Source: Panorpa germanica (taxonomy: Eukaryota > Arthropoda > Insecta > Mecoptera > Panorpidae). From it: a DNA stretch of 64,000 nucleotides. The notes below the pieces were generated by a model. It saw only the letters and a list, made by a program, of their open reading frames with translations. It searched no databases and was not told the DNA's origin. Of this stretch, positions 1-12,181 are shown piece after piece. The stretch spans positions 27,477,807 to 27,541,806 of the forward strand of contig OY783206.1 in assembly GCA_963678705.1 (NCBI GenBank), in the 5' to 3' direction. The translations under genes and the position numbers were made by a program. Every line of letters starts with the position of its first letter. Position 1 is the first letter of the stretch.

Positions 1-690
1 TTTGGGTATTGTAAAAATGATAACTATCAACAACAACAATTTATGAAATATGGTTCTTTTTTAGAAATAGTATGCATAATTTTTTTTTATTGCTAGTTTT
101 CCTGGAGTATTATACCATTTTGGAATCCTGAAGAGTTGCGCCAATTTTTAAAAAAACTTGCCATAGTAGTGTTCATACTTTTTTTTTACACCACGATGAG
201 TTAAAGTGGACTGAAAGTAAAAATCTTTAAAAAATTTAGGGAAAAGAGTAATTTCGATTGATTTTTGTGTAAAAACTACTAGCATTCTGGGAGTTTTAAT
301 GGTTGTGATGGATAGCAGTGCTATTTAGGTTGCTAATACAAAAAAAAAATCAGAAACATTTGAAAAATTGTCGTCATGGTAGTTAAAAACATCTTAAGAT
401 GTTTCAATTTTCGAAAAAAAAATTATTTTTTTTCTAATTCCTAGACAAAATGAGATAAATTTTTTTTTTCTTCTTTTCTTGTGTAGTCATGAGCAGGACC
501 ATCTTCTGGTGCCGGCTTATCGTTGAATTTTGGGACACCCTGTATATATAAATATCTATGAGTTCTTATGAGTTTTCCATGTTAAATTGGAACATTACGA
601 ACATTATAATAGGTAGATATCATTATTTAACCATCATGAAAATTTGAAGTGGACTGATCGTTTAGAACCATGAACCCCACAATATGGACT
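1..690. repeat. Gene-free left edge, probable transposon remnant and array spacer
   Basis: No coding frame is recognisable. The first 540 bases are poly-A/T rich and end near 527-545 in GGGACACCCTGTATATA, a type of end often seen in insect transposon debris; the family is not identified. From about 575 onward the sequence matches the spacer that recurs at 7210-7310, 15835-15900, 29370-29440 and 35740-35820, so this is the left margin of the tandem array. Confidence 0.3.
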
Positions 691-1111
691 CTAATATAAC
701 ACTAGAGTGCGCAAGAGGCTGAATACTGTAATATAAGCAAAGAGAGAGATAGCCACGAATGTCCATTGTGTCTCTTTCGAGCCGAGTACTGTGATTGAAT
801 GCCGCGCTAACGAAAATATAGCTATAATAGTTGGGGCTGTCGGTGTCTTTATTTATTATCTGGACGTTAAAATGCTTTGAATATATTATTTAAAATTTAC
901 TGTATGCTGCACTAACTAGTTACAAATATTTGTATCTTTATTTTTATTTTAACTATAGCGTCTGCTTGCTTGTTTACCCTCTACCACACCGCCAATCAAC
1001 CAAGCCGGCAGCAGCGATTCGGATAGGAAGAAACAGATAGGACACTTGGCAGCTATCTCTCTCTTTGCCTTTATCGCTTCCTCTTACACGCGGCCGTACA
1101 CTTCGCGTATA
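691..1111. mobile_element. Degraded copy of the TTAA-site MITE
   Basis: The internal sequence matches the elements at 15903-16335 and 29440-29870, from the CTAGAGTGCGCAAGAGGCTG side to the CGTACACTTCGCGTA side. The terminal CATAGAGATATAAGA inverted repeats are missing from both ends, so this copy has lost its termini. No coding potential. Confidence 0.55.
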
Positions 1112-1709
1112 CAGTACAAACTTCAACCCCTAATAATTTGTTGGTGAGACGTTCGATGTTATGGGACGTCAGGGGATTACAGGATGCGCCTATAGCATAT
1201 AGCATGCAACCCGCAAATCACACTTCAATTATTATATTAAATTATTCATAAATAAAACCGTTTATTATATTTTTTATATTAAATTTTATTAACTAATAGA
1301 GAAAAAAATAAAATAATAAATTTGACAAAAATAAAAAATTACTACAATAATAAATAAATAATAAAATATAAGTCCTTTCTTTACTTGCATAATACTTCAA
1401 ATCTGAAAATAAAAATTAACTTAATTTTAGATAAGTACTTGATATTATGAATTATAGTTATGGTACCTACATATTTGGAATAGGTTTCATCTGTGTATTT
1501 TGGGAAAATTAAGATACAAATAAGATATTTAACGCATAATAAATTTATGAATTATTTCCAGAAATAATGTGATATTGAAATTAATTAGAAATAGTGTCTT
1601 AGGTAGTGTAGTGGTTAATGTGACAACTGTTTGTTCTTGAGATTATCTGGCAGAGTAAAAGTTCTCCTTTGTTAAGTTTAATTTGGTATGCCAGTGTGTC
1701 GAACTCAAG
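1112..1709. other. Spacer and 3' flank of array gene A
   Basis: AT-rich sequence downstream of gene A (minus strand). It is repeated with few changes at 7330-7904, 21080-21525 and 29890-30470, so it belongs to the array unit. It would hold the 3'UTR and cleavage site of gene A. No reading frame or RNA gene is seen. Confidence 0.6.
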
Positions 1710-2210
1710 TTAGGTCTGTCTAGTAGCTTCTTCTCCAGTTTTCTGTTGTTTCAAGCAAGAACAATCCCTGAGATGGCCCTCCTCGTTCTCCAACATTAAC
1801 TTCACATGAGCGTGAACGACTGACGCTACTTTCTCTAGAGTTTGTTCGTATAGACAATTTAAATCTGTTTTAATTAGGTCAACAATATTGCGCATGAATG
1901 TGATGGTGTAACTTTTTTTCCGATCAAATGATTGTATGTCGTCAGAATTTAGTTTTTTAACTGCCAAACGAATTTTTTTAAACATGTGGTTATTCAGGGC
2001 CATATACTGTTTCAACAAACGCTTATCTTGTCCTGGATGTTTGTACTTCGAGCGGAAGACAACATCATAGAGATCTCTAAATTCGTCCACATTTTGAGAT
2101 GTTATGTATCGGTCTGCGGGATCCTCATTTAACAACTTTAACAATACCGAACTAGCCACAAGGACAGCGAACATATAATTAACATCGATGTATTCTAGTG
2201 TCGGCATAAT
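1710..2210 (-). CDS. Array gene A, terminal exon (C-terminal region)
   Basis: This exon has 166 codons plus TAA. It is preceded on the minus strand by TTGTTTTGCAG, a good 3' splice site, and starts in phase 0 with ATT ATG CCG. The partner donor is AAG|GTAAAT at 2854/2853, giving a 643-nt intron. The encoded segment has no family I recognise. It begins with a variable, hydrophobic stretch, then a block beginning DPADRYITSQNVDEF that is the same in all four complete copies, a variable helical middle, and a conserved end rich in His, Glu and Cys. Because gene A is frameshifted upstream, this exon is probably translated only if that lesion is bypassed. Confidence 0.7.
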   Translation of the reverse strand: MMPTLEYIDVNYMFAVLVASSVLLKLLNEDPADRYITSQNVDEFRDLYDVVFRSKYKHPGQDKRLLKQYMALNNHMFKKIRLAVKKLNSDDIQSFDRKKSYTITFMRNIVDLIKTDLNCLYEQTLEKVASVVHAHVKLMLENEEGHLRDCSCLKQQKTGEEATRQT

Positions 2211-2853
2211 CTGCAAAACAATGAATTTTTATGAAGTCAGATCGTGTGGTCAAATTACGAATATAGACGTTTACCTAATTTTTAAATCCTTGTTAAGAAA
2301 AAAGAAAGAGACATTTAAAAATGGCGTTCAAGAAGATGTACGGATGATAACAATTAATAATTTAACCGCAGGTAATAATTTAAAGAAAATCAAAAAAATG
2401 AAATATTAAGAAACCAGTGTCGGTTGGGTTTAATAAATACATGGTAGGCGCCGATCGTGCAAATCAATATCTTTCATCACAAAGCGTGATTCTATTTTAA
2501 GTTTAAATAACTGTACGGATGCAGTTTGCTTTGCCAGAGAATTATTTATTGTGAACTACACTCAAATGCACTAAAATTATTTTCCTGATCAATTGAATTG
2601 TTCCACAATGTAAAACAGCGTGACGTTTTTGATTGTGGTTACACAATAATGAGGCTTAACGAGACAATGATTGGACGCGATGGATAATGGGACACTTTTC
2701 AGTGAATTTCTTCCACTTGTGTGGCAAATGACTCAGAGCACCATCTGACGTCATGAAATATAAACCTCTACAGACTGCATTTTAAATAACACGGCATTAG
2801 TACGGAGACATTGAAAATGTTTAATTTTCGAATCATCAGCCGCATATATTTAC
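2211..2853 (-). other. Intron of gene A
   Basis: The donor AAG|GTAAATA and acceptor TTTTGCAG are conserved in place in genes A to D. The intron holds a short plus-strand open frame (2188-2409) that recurs in every copy; see findings. No other feature is seen. Confidence 0.65.
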
Positions 2854-5800
2854 CTTATTTATCAAGTGCATATAATGTACTCCATGTATCGTTAAGTCGT
2901 TTGGCGGAAGATAACTGCCTATTGAATCAATAGCATAAAATAATAACCATAATTCTATATGGTTATCATCGGCGTAGTGGTGGGGGAAGTAACCGTCATT
3001 ATCCGGCGTATATTCAAATTTTCTTTCAAATTTCGCAAAGTCCTCTCCAAATATTTCATCACACGAACTAGCTGCAGCCACGTGTAGGATGCTGCGTCCC
3101 TTGGAGTCAGGTCCAAATCTAAGTGAATTGAAATCGCTGTTTCTTTCAAGGTATTTCCGTAATTCTTTTCTTTGCACAGCATTGTGTAACGGTAGGCCCC
3201 GTGCGACGTAATCCTCTTCCATTATGTCTGCCCTTAGACAGTCTTCTTTCATAAAGCTACCATAAACCTGTTTAAGCAGATTGAATACTTTATTACGACG
3301 TGTAATCAATTGATGGGGGTACACGCCTAACTTGTTGTCTCTGCTGTACTCAGCTCTGTGATTTGCCAGGAGTTTTATCGCATCTTTATCTCTCATGAAA
3401 GCTGCAACGTGTAAAGGCGTGAGGCCTAATTCATCTTTTGAATTCAGATTTTCTTCTTTAAAATGAATAATATCTTCTTTGCATTGACTTATAACCGCCA
3501 CATGAAAAGGTGAGTTCCTGGAATACTTCAATAAAAAGTAACGCGCGTAGTCGTCTATGTTAGAATCTAATAACAATAAACCAAGTAGGGGGCCATACCG
3601 AGGATATTTCTTCAAGTTAGAAGCCAACCACCAAAGCACTAGTTTCGCACTGATTATCGAGGTTATTTCTAGCCTATATAAGTCCAAGTCTGCAACATTT
3701 TCCACCGTTAAGTTATATCCGTTGAACAAAATATATTTTGAAGCTTTGTAATTATTAACTAGATTCGCATAGTGCAGTACGTCTCTTCCTATCGGGTCTA
3801 GCTCGTTGAATTTGTCAATATACTTCCCTAGCGAATTATTTAACTCATCTTCCTCCTCTGTATTTAATATCAGACTAAATAGTGAATTTGTGTTATTTAT
3901 AATTGACGACATGAAATAGTCCACTTCTGTGGGGAAGCTATAGCGTGAATTTCCAGGATGGTCAACGTATTCCTTATATCTATCCCTATTTCTTGCGAAC
4001 CAGTGTCCGCAGAAATATTCGGCAAAAGATTGGTGAATAAAGATCGGTTTATCATCCTTGATTTTGCTAACAAGACCCAAATATTCAATTCCTTCGGATA
4101 AAGAATCGAGGACATCTTTACACTCTGCTTTTATATTCCATTTCGATTCAGACATTCTGTCCTTGCCAAATATAACCCACACTGCAATTATTTCAAAGTT
4201 CTTCATCGTCTTTTCTTTGTTCTTTTTCATTTCAATTCTTGTTGCTGGTGCACTAGTGTTAACTTTATTCTTTTCGTAATATACTTGGAATTTGAGCTCA
4301 ATGAATTTGTCGTATAGATCAACTTTGCTTTTAATGGCATCTACTGAATGTTTAAAATTTCTGCCATTTATGATATCTCCAATCATTTTGCAAAATAAAG
4401 GAATGACACAAAGTTTTTCTTCAGTTTCACCTAGATTACAAAACTTTTCTCCGCAATACTTATTTAGAAATTGTTTAGCTTCATTCAAAGAAAACTCAGC
4501 CAAAGTCCAAAATGCTTGGTCAAAATATTTGTTCATCTGGTCGTTTAAAATAGTTCTTGTTGACACCCAGAGCTGCACGTGAAACTCAGCACGGATGGCC
4601 TGTATAATGAGACAAACTGTTTCGAAATAATACGGATTGATTTCGTCCATGCCATCCAAGAAGATCACCATATTGTTATCGCCTTCTAGACAGTACCTAA
4701 ACATATCGTAGTCCACCGTACCTGTCTTTACACCAGCTAATTCCTGCAAGAAATCTTCCGCCAACTTTTTCTTATCAGTGGTGGCCAAAGTATTTGGTTG
4801 GTCAGTGACTTGATTCAGATAATCGGTGTGACTCAGTAGATTTTCTCTGATGACGTATTTCAATGGGTTCGAGTTCTTTATCTGAAACGCAGTTTGAGTA
4901 AAGAACTCGCTCTTTCCCATTCCTGGTGGGGCGCTTAGGATTATAAATTGTTGATCTAAAATATTGGTATCCACAATATCGTTCTCCACTTTTCTTTCTA
5001 TGTAATATTCTACCGGGGGTGCTAAAGTTTTTCCTACACTCACCAAGCTGCCCTTTTCTTGGCAAATGTGTTTGATTATTAACTTTCTGCACAGCTCAGG
5101 ATTTGTCCTTTGTCTTTGCATGTCATTGAGTCTCACCTTAAATCTCTGAAAGTTGATGGTCACATTGAACAACACCCCAGAGTGCCGACTCAGCCACATG
5201 GAGTTGTTCTCTGTGATGAACCTCACGCATCTTCGGGAGAGATATTTTCGCAATTTCCATAATTCTTTAATGTATTTTCTAGATTCTTTTTTAACAATGT
5301 TGTATCATTTTGGTTGGAGAAGAAGACCACCTTTTTAATGAACTCACTGATTTCTGCTTTCGTGGCGTAGAACGGTTTGTTGTAATCCTGTATTTTCTTC
5401 CAGAGGGTTTCGTTTTTCTCTTCCCCGTTGAACGTAAACACCGTGGATGGGCTCTCCGTCTCCAAGATTCTGCGGCAGAAGGAGTTAGCTTCAAAGGTGT
5501 CTTCGTCAAACTCAAAACTGGCGTTGGTGTACATAACCAGGGTGACTTCTTGCTCCAAACATTCATCGAGGACGGGATCATTGAATTTCTTTATCAATCC
5601 TTGTATCTCTTTGTATCCTTCGAAATATTTTTGCAGCTTGTATGGTCCTTTTCCTTTTCCTGCGACATCCTGCCACGTGATGTTCTTAGTAGTTGTCTCC
5701 TTGTGTTTCAGCTGCACGCAGATCAACTCTCTGAGAATGTCGTCTGCCCCAGGAGTCTTCCGCTTGACTTTAATGATGACGTCGTCGAAGGCACCCATGC

Positions 5801-5999
5801 CATCCACATTGTCCGTGATGTAGAACTCCTGGACGTCTTCCTCTTCAAGGAGCTTCAGCAGCACCCACAGCAGCATGTACTTCTCGTAATCGAAGCCCTT
5901 GTTGTCGGTGCCGGTCCTCTTCTTGACTTGGAGACCGTTTGAAACATCTTTGGAGACCGCGCTGTCCAGGGGTCTCTTGGTGATCGAGTGTCCGTCCAT
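2854..5999 (-). pseudogene. Array gene A: nuclease-like/NACHT/ankyrin protein, type I, frameshifted
   Basis: The likely start is MDGHSITKRP at 5999. The type I N-terminus is a PD-(D/E)XK-like fold candidate (FDYEKY, GAFDD, CVQLKH). The NACHT domain follows, with Walker A APPGMGKS, Walker B VIFLDGMDE and a sensor STRT, then HQSFAEYF and ankyrin-like repeats with LHVAA and LHNAV cores. Compared with gene D, 13 nt are missing at 5226/5227, where D has them at 33711-33723. The N-terminal frame (5999-5223) therefore ends shortly after, and NACHT-ankyrin continues in another frame (5253 leftward). The rest of the frame is open to the splice donor, which suggests a recent lesion or an assembly error. 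The domain calls come from motifs; the defence or sensor role is inferred. Confidence 0.8.
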
Positions 6000-7035
6000 G
6001 AGATAGAATAATGTTAACCCAAGTATGCTTAAGGTTGTACACCAGTGACAACCGTTGGCAAAAGTATAGTTGTATAGCAAGTGTGTTCAAAGCACTGAGT
6101 TTAGCTGAATATAAATGATATAAAATTATAAAAGTAAACAATTAAAATAAGTTCTCCATTTACACAACGCGAAGTAAGAAACAGAGACTCACCTGAACGT
6201 TGGCCTCGTCTGTTAAATTGTCTTTGGTTCGTCACGTGACCAAGTGGAGCTTCTTATCAACTAGAGATGATAACAAGTACTGCAAAATTAGATAACGGGG
6301 GCGGTCCGTAAACTGCTGGAAACACACAAACTGTCAAATTGATAGTTTAGCTATTACGTCAGGCCCACAGAATGGCCTGTTGTCGTTTCTTGCCACCCAG
6401 CCGCTGCCAATAAACCTAATTGACTTTATGATTAAATCTAATTTAAACACACGTATTTATAAATGCACAAATTGTTTCCAGTGCTAATGAGTTGAAATAA
6501 ACTCACCTGGTTACTAAGGTTCATGAATCACTTTTCTCGGTTCACTTTACTTTATCACTTATTAGTAAGCAAATGGATTTCACAATGAGGCGTTTGCAAA
6601 ATTATAGACCCGTATATAAGGGCCTGTTATTTAGATATCTGGATAAGAAATTGATAAGTTCCATGATAATTAATTAATTTTAGCTGATAACACGTCTGTT
6701 ATTGCAAAACAAATTCATCACGTCTAATTGTTCGCACTCGAAGTATCAGCGCATGTTCCAGTGGCGTAACTAGGCAGAAAGTTAGAAAGTTGAAATTTTA
6801 TAGAAAGACTAACTTTGGTACCTAATTTACAAACCGAAAACAAAATTCACCTATTTTGAGTTGGTCAAATAATGTACAAATTTTGAAAATTAAAATAATT
6901 AAGAAAATTTGAAATTAAATTACGAATTATTTTATTGAAATCAAATCTTACACATTAAAAAGACGTCGCTTTACGACGGGGGTAACCTCTGGTGTGTTGA
7001 TAAAGTTGGGTACCAGAATGTTCTATTATTTCGAT
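6000..7035 (-). promoter_or_regulatory. 5' region of gene A: non-coding exon, splice sites, GATA-rich upstream DNA
   Basis: On the minus strand a strong donor, TTCAG|GTGAGTCTC, ends an upstream exon at 6193. An acceptor ATATTCAG at 6105 opens the exon that carries the start codon. A second donor-like site, CCAG|GTGAGTTT, lies near 6508 and may mark an alternative first exon. Around 6630-6700 there are several GATAA motifs close together (GGATAAG, TGATAAG, TGATAAT, TGATAAC), with more near 6255-6295. The same layout recurs upstream of gene D (34612-35220). No TATA box was assigned. Confidence 0.5.
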
Positions 7036-7904
7036 TCAATTCGCAATTAAAGGGGTGTTCAATTCATTCGTGATGAGAATTGATAAGGGAGAAAACACCA
7101 CACAAAGATTAGCTAGTAATAAATATTGCAGAGTTATTATTTCAGCTGGAACAAAGTTTGTATTATAAGCTAAATGTAAAGGGAGACATCTACAGAGGGT
7201 TGTACATTTTTGCACAATTATAAAGCATATCATTATCCAACCATCATAAAAATTTGAAGTGGACTGACAGTTTAGAACCACTAACCCCACAATATAGACT
7301 GTTAAGTCAGTACAAACTTCAGTCCCTAACAATTTGTTGGTGAGACGTTGGACGTTATGGGACGTCAGGGGATTACAGGATGCGCCTAAAGCATATAGCA
7401 TGCAACCCGCAAATCACACTTCAATTATTATATTAAATTATTCATAAATAAAACAGTTTATTGTATTTTTTATATTAAATTTTATTATAAATATTAATAA
7501 AAAAAAATAAAATAATAAATTGGACAAAAATAAAAAATTACTACAATAATAAATAAATAATAAAATATAAGTCCTTTGCTTGCATAATACTTCAAATCTG
7601 AAAATGAAAATTAAGTTAATAGTAGATAAGTACTTGATATTATAAATTATACTTATGGCACCTACTTATTTGAAATAGATTTCATCTGTGTATTTTGGGA
7701 AAATTAAGATACAAATAAGATATTTAACGCATAATAAATTTATGAATTATTTCCAGAAATAATGTGATATTGAAATTAATTAGAAATAGTGTCTTAGGTA
7801 GTGTAGTGGTTAATGTGACAACTGTTTGGTCTTGAGATTATCTGGTAGAGTAAAAGTTCTCCTTTGTTAAGTTTAATTTGTTATGCCAGTGTGTCGAATT
7901 CAAG
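7036..7904. other. Spacer between gene A promoter and gene B 3' end
   Basis: Array spacer without genes. It keeps the empty target sites of two MITEs that are present in other units: GCACAATTATAAAG near 7214 (AT-flanked MITE absent) and GACTGTTAAGTCAGTAC near 7300 (TTAA-type MITE absent). The remainder is the AT-rich 3' flank of gene B. Confidence 0.6.
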
Positions 7905-8405
7905 TTAGGTCTGTCTAGTAGCTTCTCCTCCAGTTTTCAGTTGTTTCAAGCAAGAACAATCCCTGAGATGGCCCTCCTCGTTCTCCAACATTAACTTCAT
8001 ATGAGCGTGAACGACTGACGCTACTTTCTCTAGAGTTTGTCCGTATAGACTATTTAAATCTGTTTTAGATAGATGAACAATATTGTTAATGAATGTTTCC
8101 ATGTAACTTTCTATCCTAATGAATGATCGTCTGGCGTCAGTATTTAGTTTTTTAACTGCCAAACGATATTTTCTACGCATGTGGTTGGTCAGGGCCTTAT
8201 ACTGCTTCAACAAACGCTTATCTTGTCCTGGATGTTTGTACTTTGAGCGGAAGACAACATCATAGAGATCTCTAAATTCGTCCACATTTTGAGATGTTAT
8301 GTATCGGTCTGCGGGATCCTCATTTACCAACTTTAACCATACCGAACTAGTCACAAGGAAAGTGAACATAGAATTAGCATCGATGTCTTCTAGTGTCGGA
8401 AAACT
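7905..8405 (-). CDS. Array gene B, terminal exon
   Basis: The exon follows TTGTTTTGCAG and starts in phase 0 (AGT TTT CCG). It is the same length as in A, C and D (501 nt with stop). The start of the exon and its middle differ from the other copies mainly by amino-acid changes, while the DPADRYITSQNVDEF block is unchanged. The matching donor is at 9050/9049. Because gene B has an upstream stop codon, this exon is not expected in a full-length product. Confidence 0.7.
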   Translation of the reverse strand, partial: SFPTLEDIDANSMFTFLVTSSVWLKLVNEDPADRYITSQNVDEFRDLYDVVFRSKYKHPGQDKRLLKQYKALTNHMRRKYRLAVKKLNTDARRSFIRIESYMETFINNIVHLSKTDLNSLYGQTLEKVASVVHAHMKLMLENEEGHLRDCSCLKQLKTGGEATRQT

Positions 8406-9049
8406 CTGCAAAACAATTAATTTTTATGAAGTCAGATCGTGCGGTCAAATTACGAAAATAGACGTTTACCTAATTCTTAAATCCTTGTTAAGAAAAAAGG
8501 AAAAGAAATTTAAAAATGGCGTTCAAGAAGATGTACGGATGATAACAATTAATAATTTAACCGCAGGTAATAATTTAAATAAAATCAAAAAAATTAAATA
8601 TTAAGAAACCAGTGTCGGTTGGGTTTAATAAATACATGGAAGGCGCCGATCGTGCAAATCAATATCTTTCATCACAAAGCGTGATTCTATTTTTAAATTC
8701 AAACAGCTGTACGGATGCAGTTTGCTTTGCCAGAGAATTATTCATTGTGAACTACACTCAAATACACTGAAATTGTTTTCCTGATCAATTGAATTGTTCC
8801 ACAATGTAAAACAGCGTGACGTTTTTGATTGTGGTTACACAATAATGAGGCTTAACGAGACAATGATTGGACGCGATGGATAATGGGACACTTTTCAGTG
8901 AATTTCTTCCACTTGTGTGGCAAATGACTCAGAGCACCATCTGACGTCATGAAATATAAACCTCTATAGACTGCATTGTAAATAACACGGCATTAGTACG
9001 GAGACGTTGAAAATGTTTAATTTTCGAATCATCAGCCGCATATATTTAC

Positions 9050-12000
9050 CTTATTCATCATGTCTGTATAATGTACTCCATGTATCGTTAAGTCCTCTGG
9101 TGCAAGATAACTGCATATGGTACCAATAGCATAAGATATTAACCATTCTTCTATATAGATATCATCGGCGTAGTGGTAGGGGAAGTAACCGTTATTATCC
9201 GTCGTATATTTAAATTTTCTTTTAATTTTCGCAAAGTCTACGCCAAGTATTGCATCACACGAACTAGCTGCAGCCACGTGTAGGACGCTGCGTCCCTTGA
9301 AGTCAGGTCCAAATCTAAATGAATTGAAATCGCTGTTTCTTTTAAGGTATTTCCGCAATTCTTTTCTTTGCACAGCATTGTGTAACGGTAGGCCCCGTGC
9401 GACGTAATCCTCTGCCATTATGTCTGCCCTTAGACAGTCTTCTTTCATAAAGCTACCATAAAACTGTTTAAGCAGATTGTATATTTCTTTCTCATAACAT
9501 CGAATCAATTGATGGGGGTACACGCCTAACTTGTTGTCTCTGCTGTACTCAGCTCTGTGATTTGCCAGGAGTTTTATCGCATCTGCATCTCTCATGAAAG
9601 CTGCAACGTGTAAAGGCGTTAGGCCTAAGTCATTTTCTGAATTTATGTTTTCCTTTTCAAGATTTATAATTTCTTCTTTACAACGATTTAAAATCGCCAC
9701 ATGAAAAGGTGAGTTCCTGGAATGCTCCAATAAAAAATAAGGTGCGGTGTCCTCTATTATAGAATATAATAACAATACACCAAGTAGGGGGCCATACCGA
9801 GGATATTTCTTCAAGTTGAATTCCAACCATCTAAGTATTAGTGTCGCACTGATTATCGAGGTTATATCTGGCCTATATAAGTCGAAGTCTGAAACATTTT
9901 CCTCCGTCAAGTTATATCCGTTGAACAAAACATATTTTGAAACTTTGTAATTATTAACTAGATTCGCATAGTGTAGTACGTCTCTTCCTATCGGGTCTAG
10001 CTCGTTGAATTTGTCAATATACTTCCCTAGCGAATTATTTAACTCATCTTCCTCCTCTGTATTTAATATCAGACTAAATAGTGAATTTGTGTTATTTATA
10101 ATTGACGACATGAAATAGTCCACTTCTGTGGGGAAGCTATAGCGTGAATTTCCAGGATGGTCAACGCATTCCTTATATCTCTCTCTATTTCTTGCGAATT
10201 AGTGTCCGCAGAAATATTCGGCAAAAGATTGGTGAATAAAGATCGGTTTATCATCCTTGATTTTGCTAACAAGACCCAAATTTTCAATTCCTACGGATAA
10301 AGAATCGAGGACATCTTTACACTGTGCTTTTATATTCCATTTCGATTCAGACATTCTGTCCTTGCCAAATATCACCCACACTGCAATTATTTCAAAGTTC
10401 TTCATCGTCTTTTCTTTGTTCTTTTTCATTTCAATTCTTGTTGCTGGTGCACTGGTGTTAACTTTATTCTTTTCGTAATATACTTGGAATTTGACTTCAA
10501 TGAATTTGTCGTATAGATCAACTTTGCTTTTAATGGCATCTACTGAATGTTTTAAATTACTGCCATTTATGATATCTCCTATCATTTTGCAAAATAAAGG
10601 AATGACACAAAGTTTTTCTTCAGTTTCACCTAGATTACAAAACTTTTCTCCGCAATACTTATTTAGAAATTGTTTAGCTTCATCCAAAGAAAACTCAGCC
10701 AAAGTCCAAAATTCCTGTTCACAATATTTCTTCATCTGGTCGTTTAAAATAGTTCTTGTTGACACCCAGAGCTGCACGTGAAACTCAGCACGGATGGCCT
10801 GTATAATGAGACAAACTGTTTCGAAATAGTACGGATTGATTTCGTCCATGCCATCCAAGAAGATCACCATATTGTTATCGCCTTCAAGACAGGATCTAAA
10901 CATATCGTAGTCCACTGTACCTGTCTTTACACCAGCTAATTCCTGCAAGAAATTTTCCGCCAACTTCTTATTACCAGTGGTGGCCAAAGTATTTGTTTGT
11001 TCAGTGACTTGATCTAGATATTCGGTGTGACTCAGTAGATTTTCTCTGATGACGTATTTCAATGGGTTCGAGTTCTTTATCTGAAATGCAGTTTGAGTAA
11101 AGAACTCGCTCTTTCCCATTCCTGGTGGGGCGCTTAGGATTATAAATTCCTGATCTAAAATATTGGTATCCACAATATCGTTCTCCACTTTTCTTTCTAT
11201 GTAATATTCTACCGGGGGTGCTAAAGTTTTTCCTACACTCACCAAGCTGCCCTTTTCTTGGCAAATGTGTTTGATTATTAGCTTTCTGCACAGCTCAGGA
11301 TTTGTCCTTTGCCTTTGCATGTCATTCAACTTCACCTGAAATCCCTGAAAGTTGATGGTTACGTTGAACAACACCCCAGAGTCTTGACTCATCCACATAT
11401 CATTGTTTTCGGTAATAAAGTTAACAGCTCTTTGTGACATATATTCCAGGGGAACATCTTCTTCAACGAAATAGTTTCCAAGTTTCTCTATAAGAGTTTT
11501 ATGTAGATCAGCGGTGGTACTTTGGTTTGAAAAGAACAGGAGCTGTTGCAAAAACAGCTGTCCTTCCACATCTTTAGTTATCGGGCTATTATTTCTTTTT
11601 AGTTCATCGTGAATTTGTTCAAACCGATCTGTTGAATTGAAACTAAATACGTTTGATGCGTTTCCTCCAGTTTCCAGCAGTTTCCGGCACAGAGAATCCT
11701 TTGGACAGTTGTTGTCCCCCAAGTTGCACACGGTGTTTGTATAAATGATGAATGTCATGTCCTCTATCTGACATTTGTTCAGAACAGCATCTTGAAACGT
11801 TCCAATTTTATTCATTACAGATTTGAAGTCGCTGTAATACTTCGTTAAATTGAAATGCCCACCACCGAAAGCTGCTGTCAGCGAAGCCAACGTTACAGAT
11901 CTGCTCTTCATATGCTTCAGTTGGACCAAGAATAGTCTAGTTAGAGGTTTGTCTTCCAGAAGAGGTTTGTACTCGACCAAGAAGACTAAATCGTCGAAGG

Positions 12001-12181
12001 CCCCTACTTCTTCCACATTCTGGGCGATATAGAATCGCTTAATGTGGTCGTCTTCCAGTATCCTTATTAAAGTTAAAAGGAACATGAAGTTCTCATAATT
12101 GACGCCTGTATTTGTGGCGGCGCCACCTCTCCTGTTTACACGAATGCCGTGGCTGTCGGAATGATCTAATTTTTGGTCCAT
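9050..12181 (-). pseudogene. Array gene B: nuclease-like/NACHT/ankyrin protein, type II, premature stop
   Basis: The start MDQKLDHSDS at 12181 follows an acceptor TTTTACAG|GG at 12200/12199; an in-frame upstream extension to 12274 crosses that acceptor and is probably not translated. The type II nuclease-like N-terminus has YENF, GAFDD and VQLKH. NACHT motifs GMGKS and FLDGMDE are intact. At 10201-10199 the Trp codon found in A, C and D in ...YFCGHW... is TAA, and the frame then continues open to the donor at 9050. The product as written would be about 660 residues: nuclease-like plus NACHT without the ankyrin part. This could be a dead copy or a truncated variant. Confidence 0.8.

Noticed and set aside
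4058-4582. Plus-strand open frames opposite the NACHT region (also at 10257-10781, 23868-24392, 32542-33066)
   Set aside because: They are antisense shadows of the conserved minus-strand coding sequence and recur only because the exon is duplicated.
5310-5942. Long plus-strand frames opposite the type I nuclease-like region (also 33807-34439)
   Set aside because: Antisense to a frame with clear motifs; no domain or splice support.
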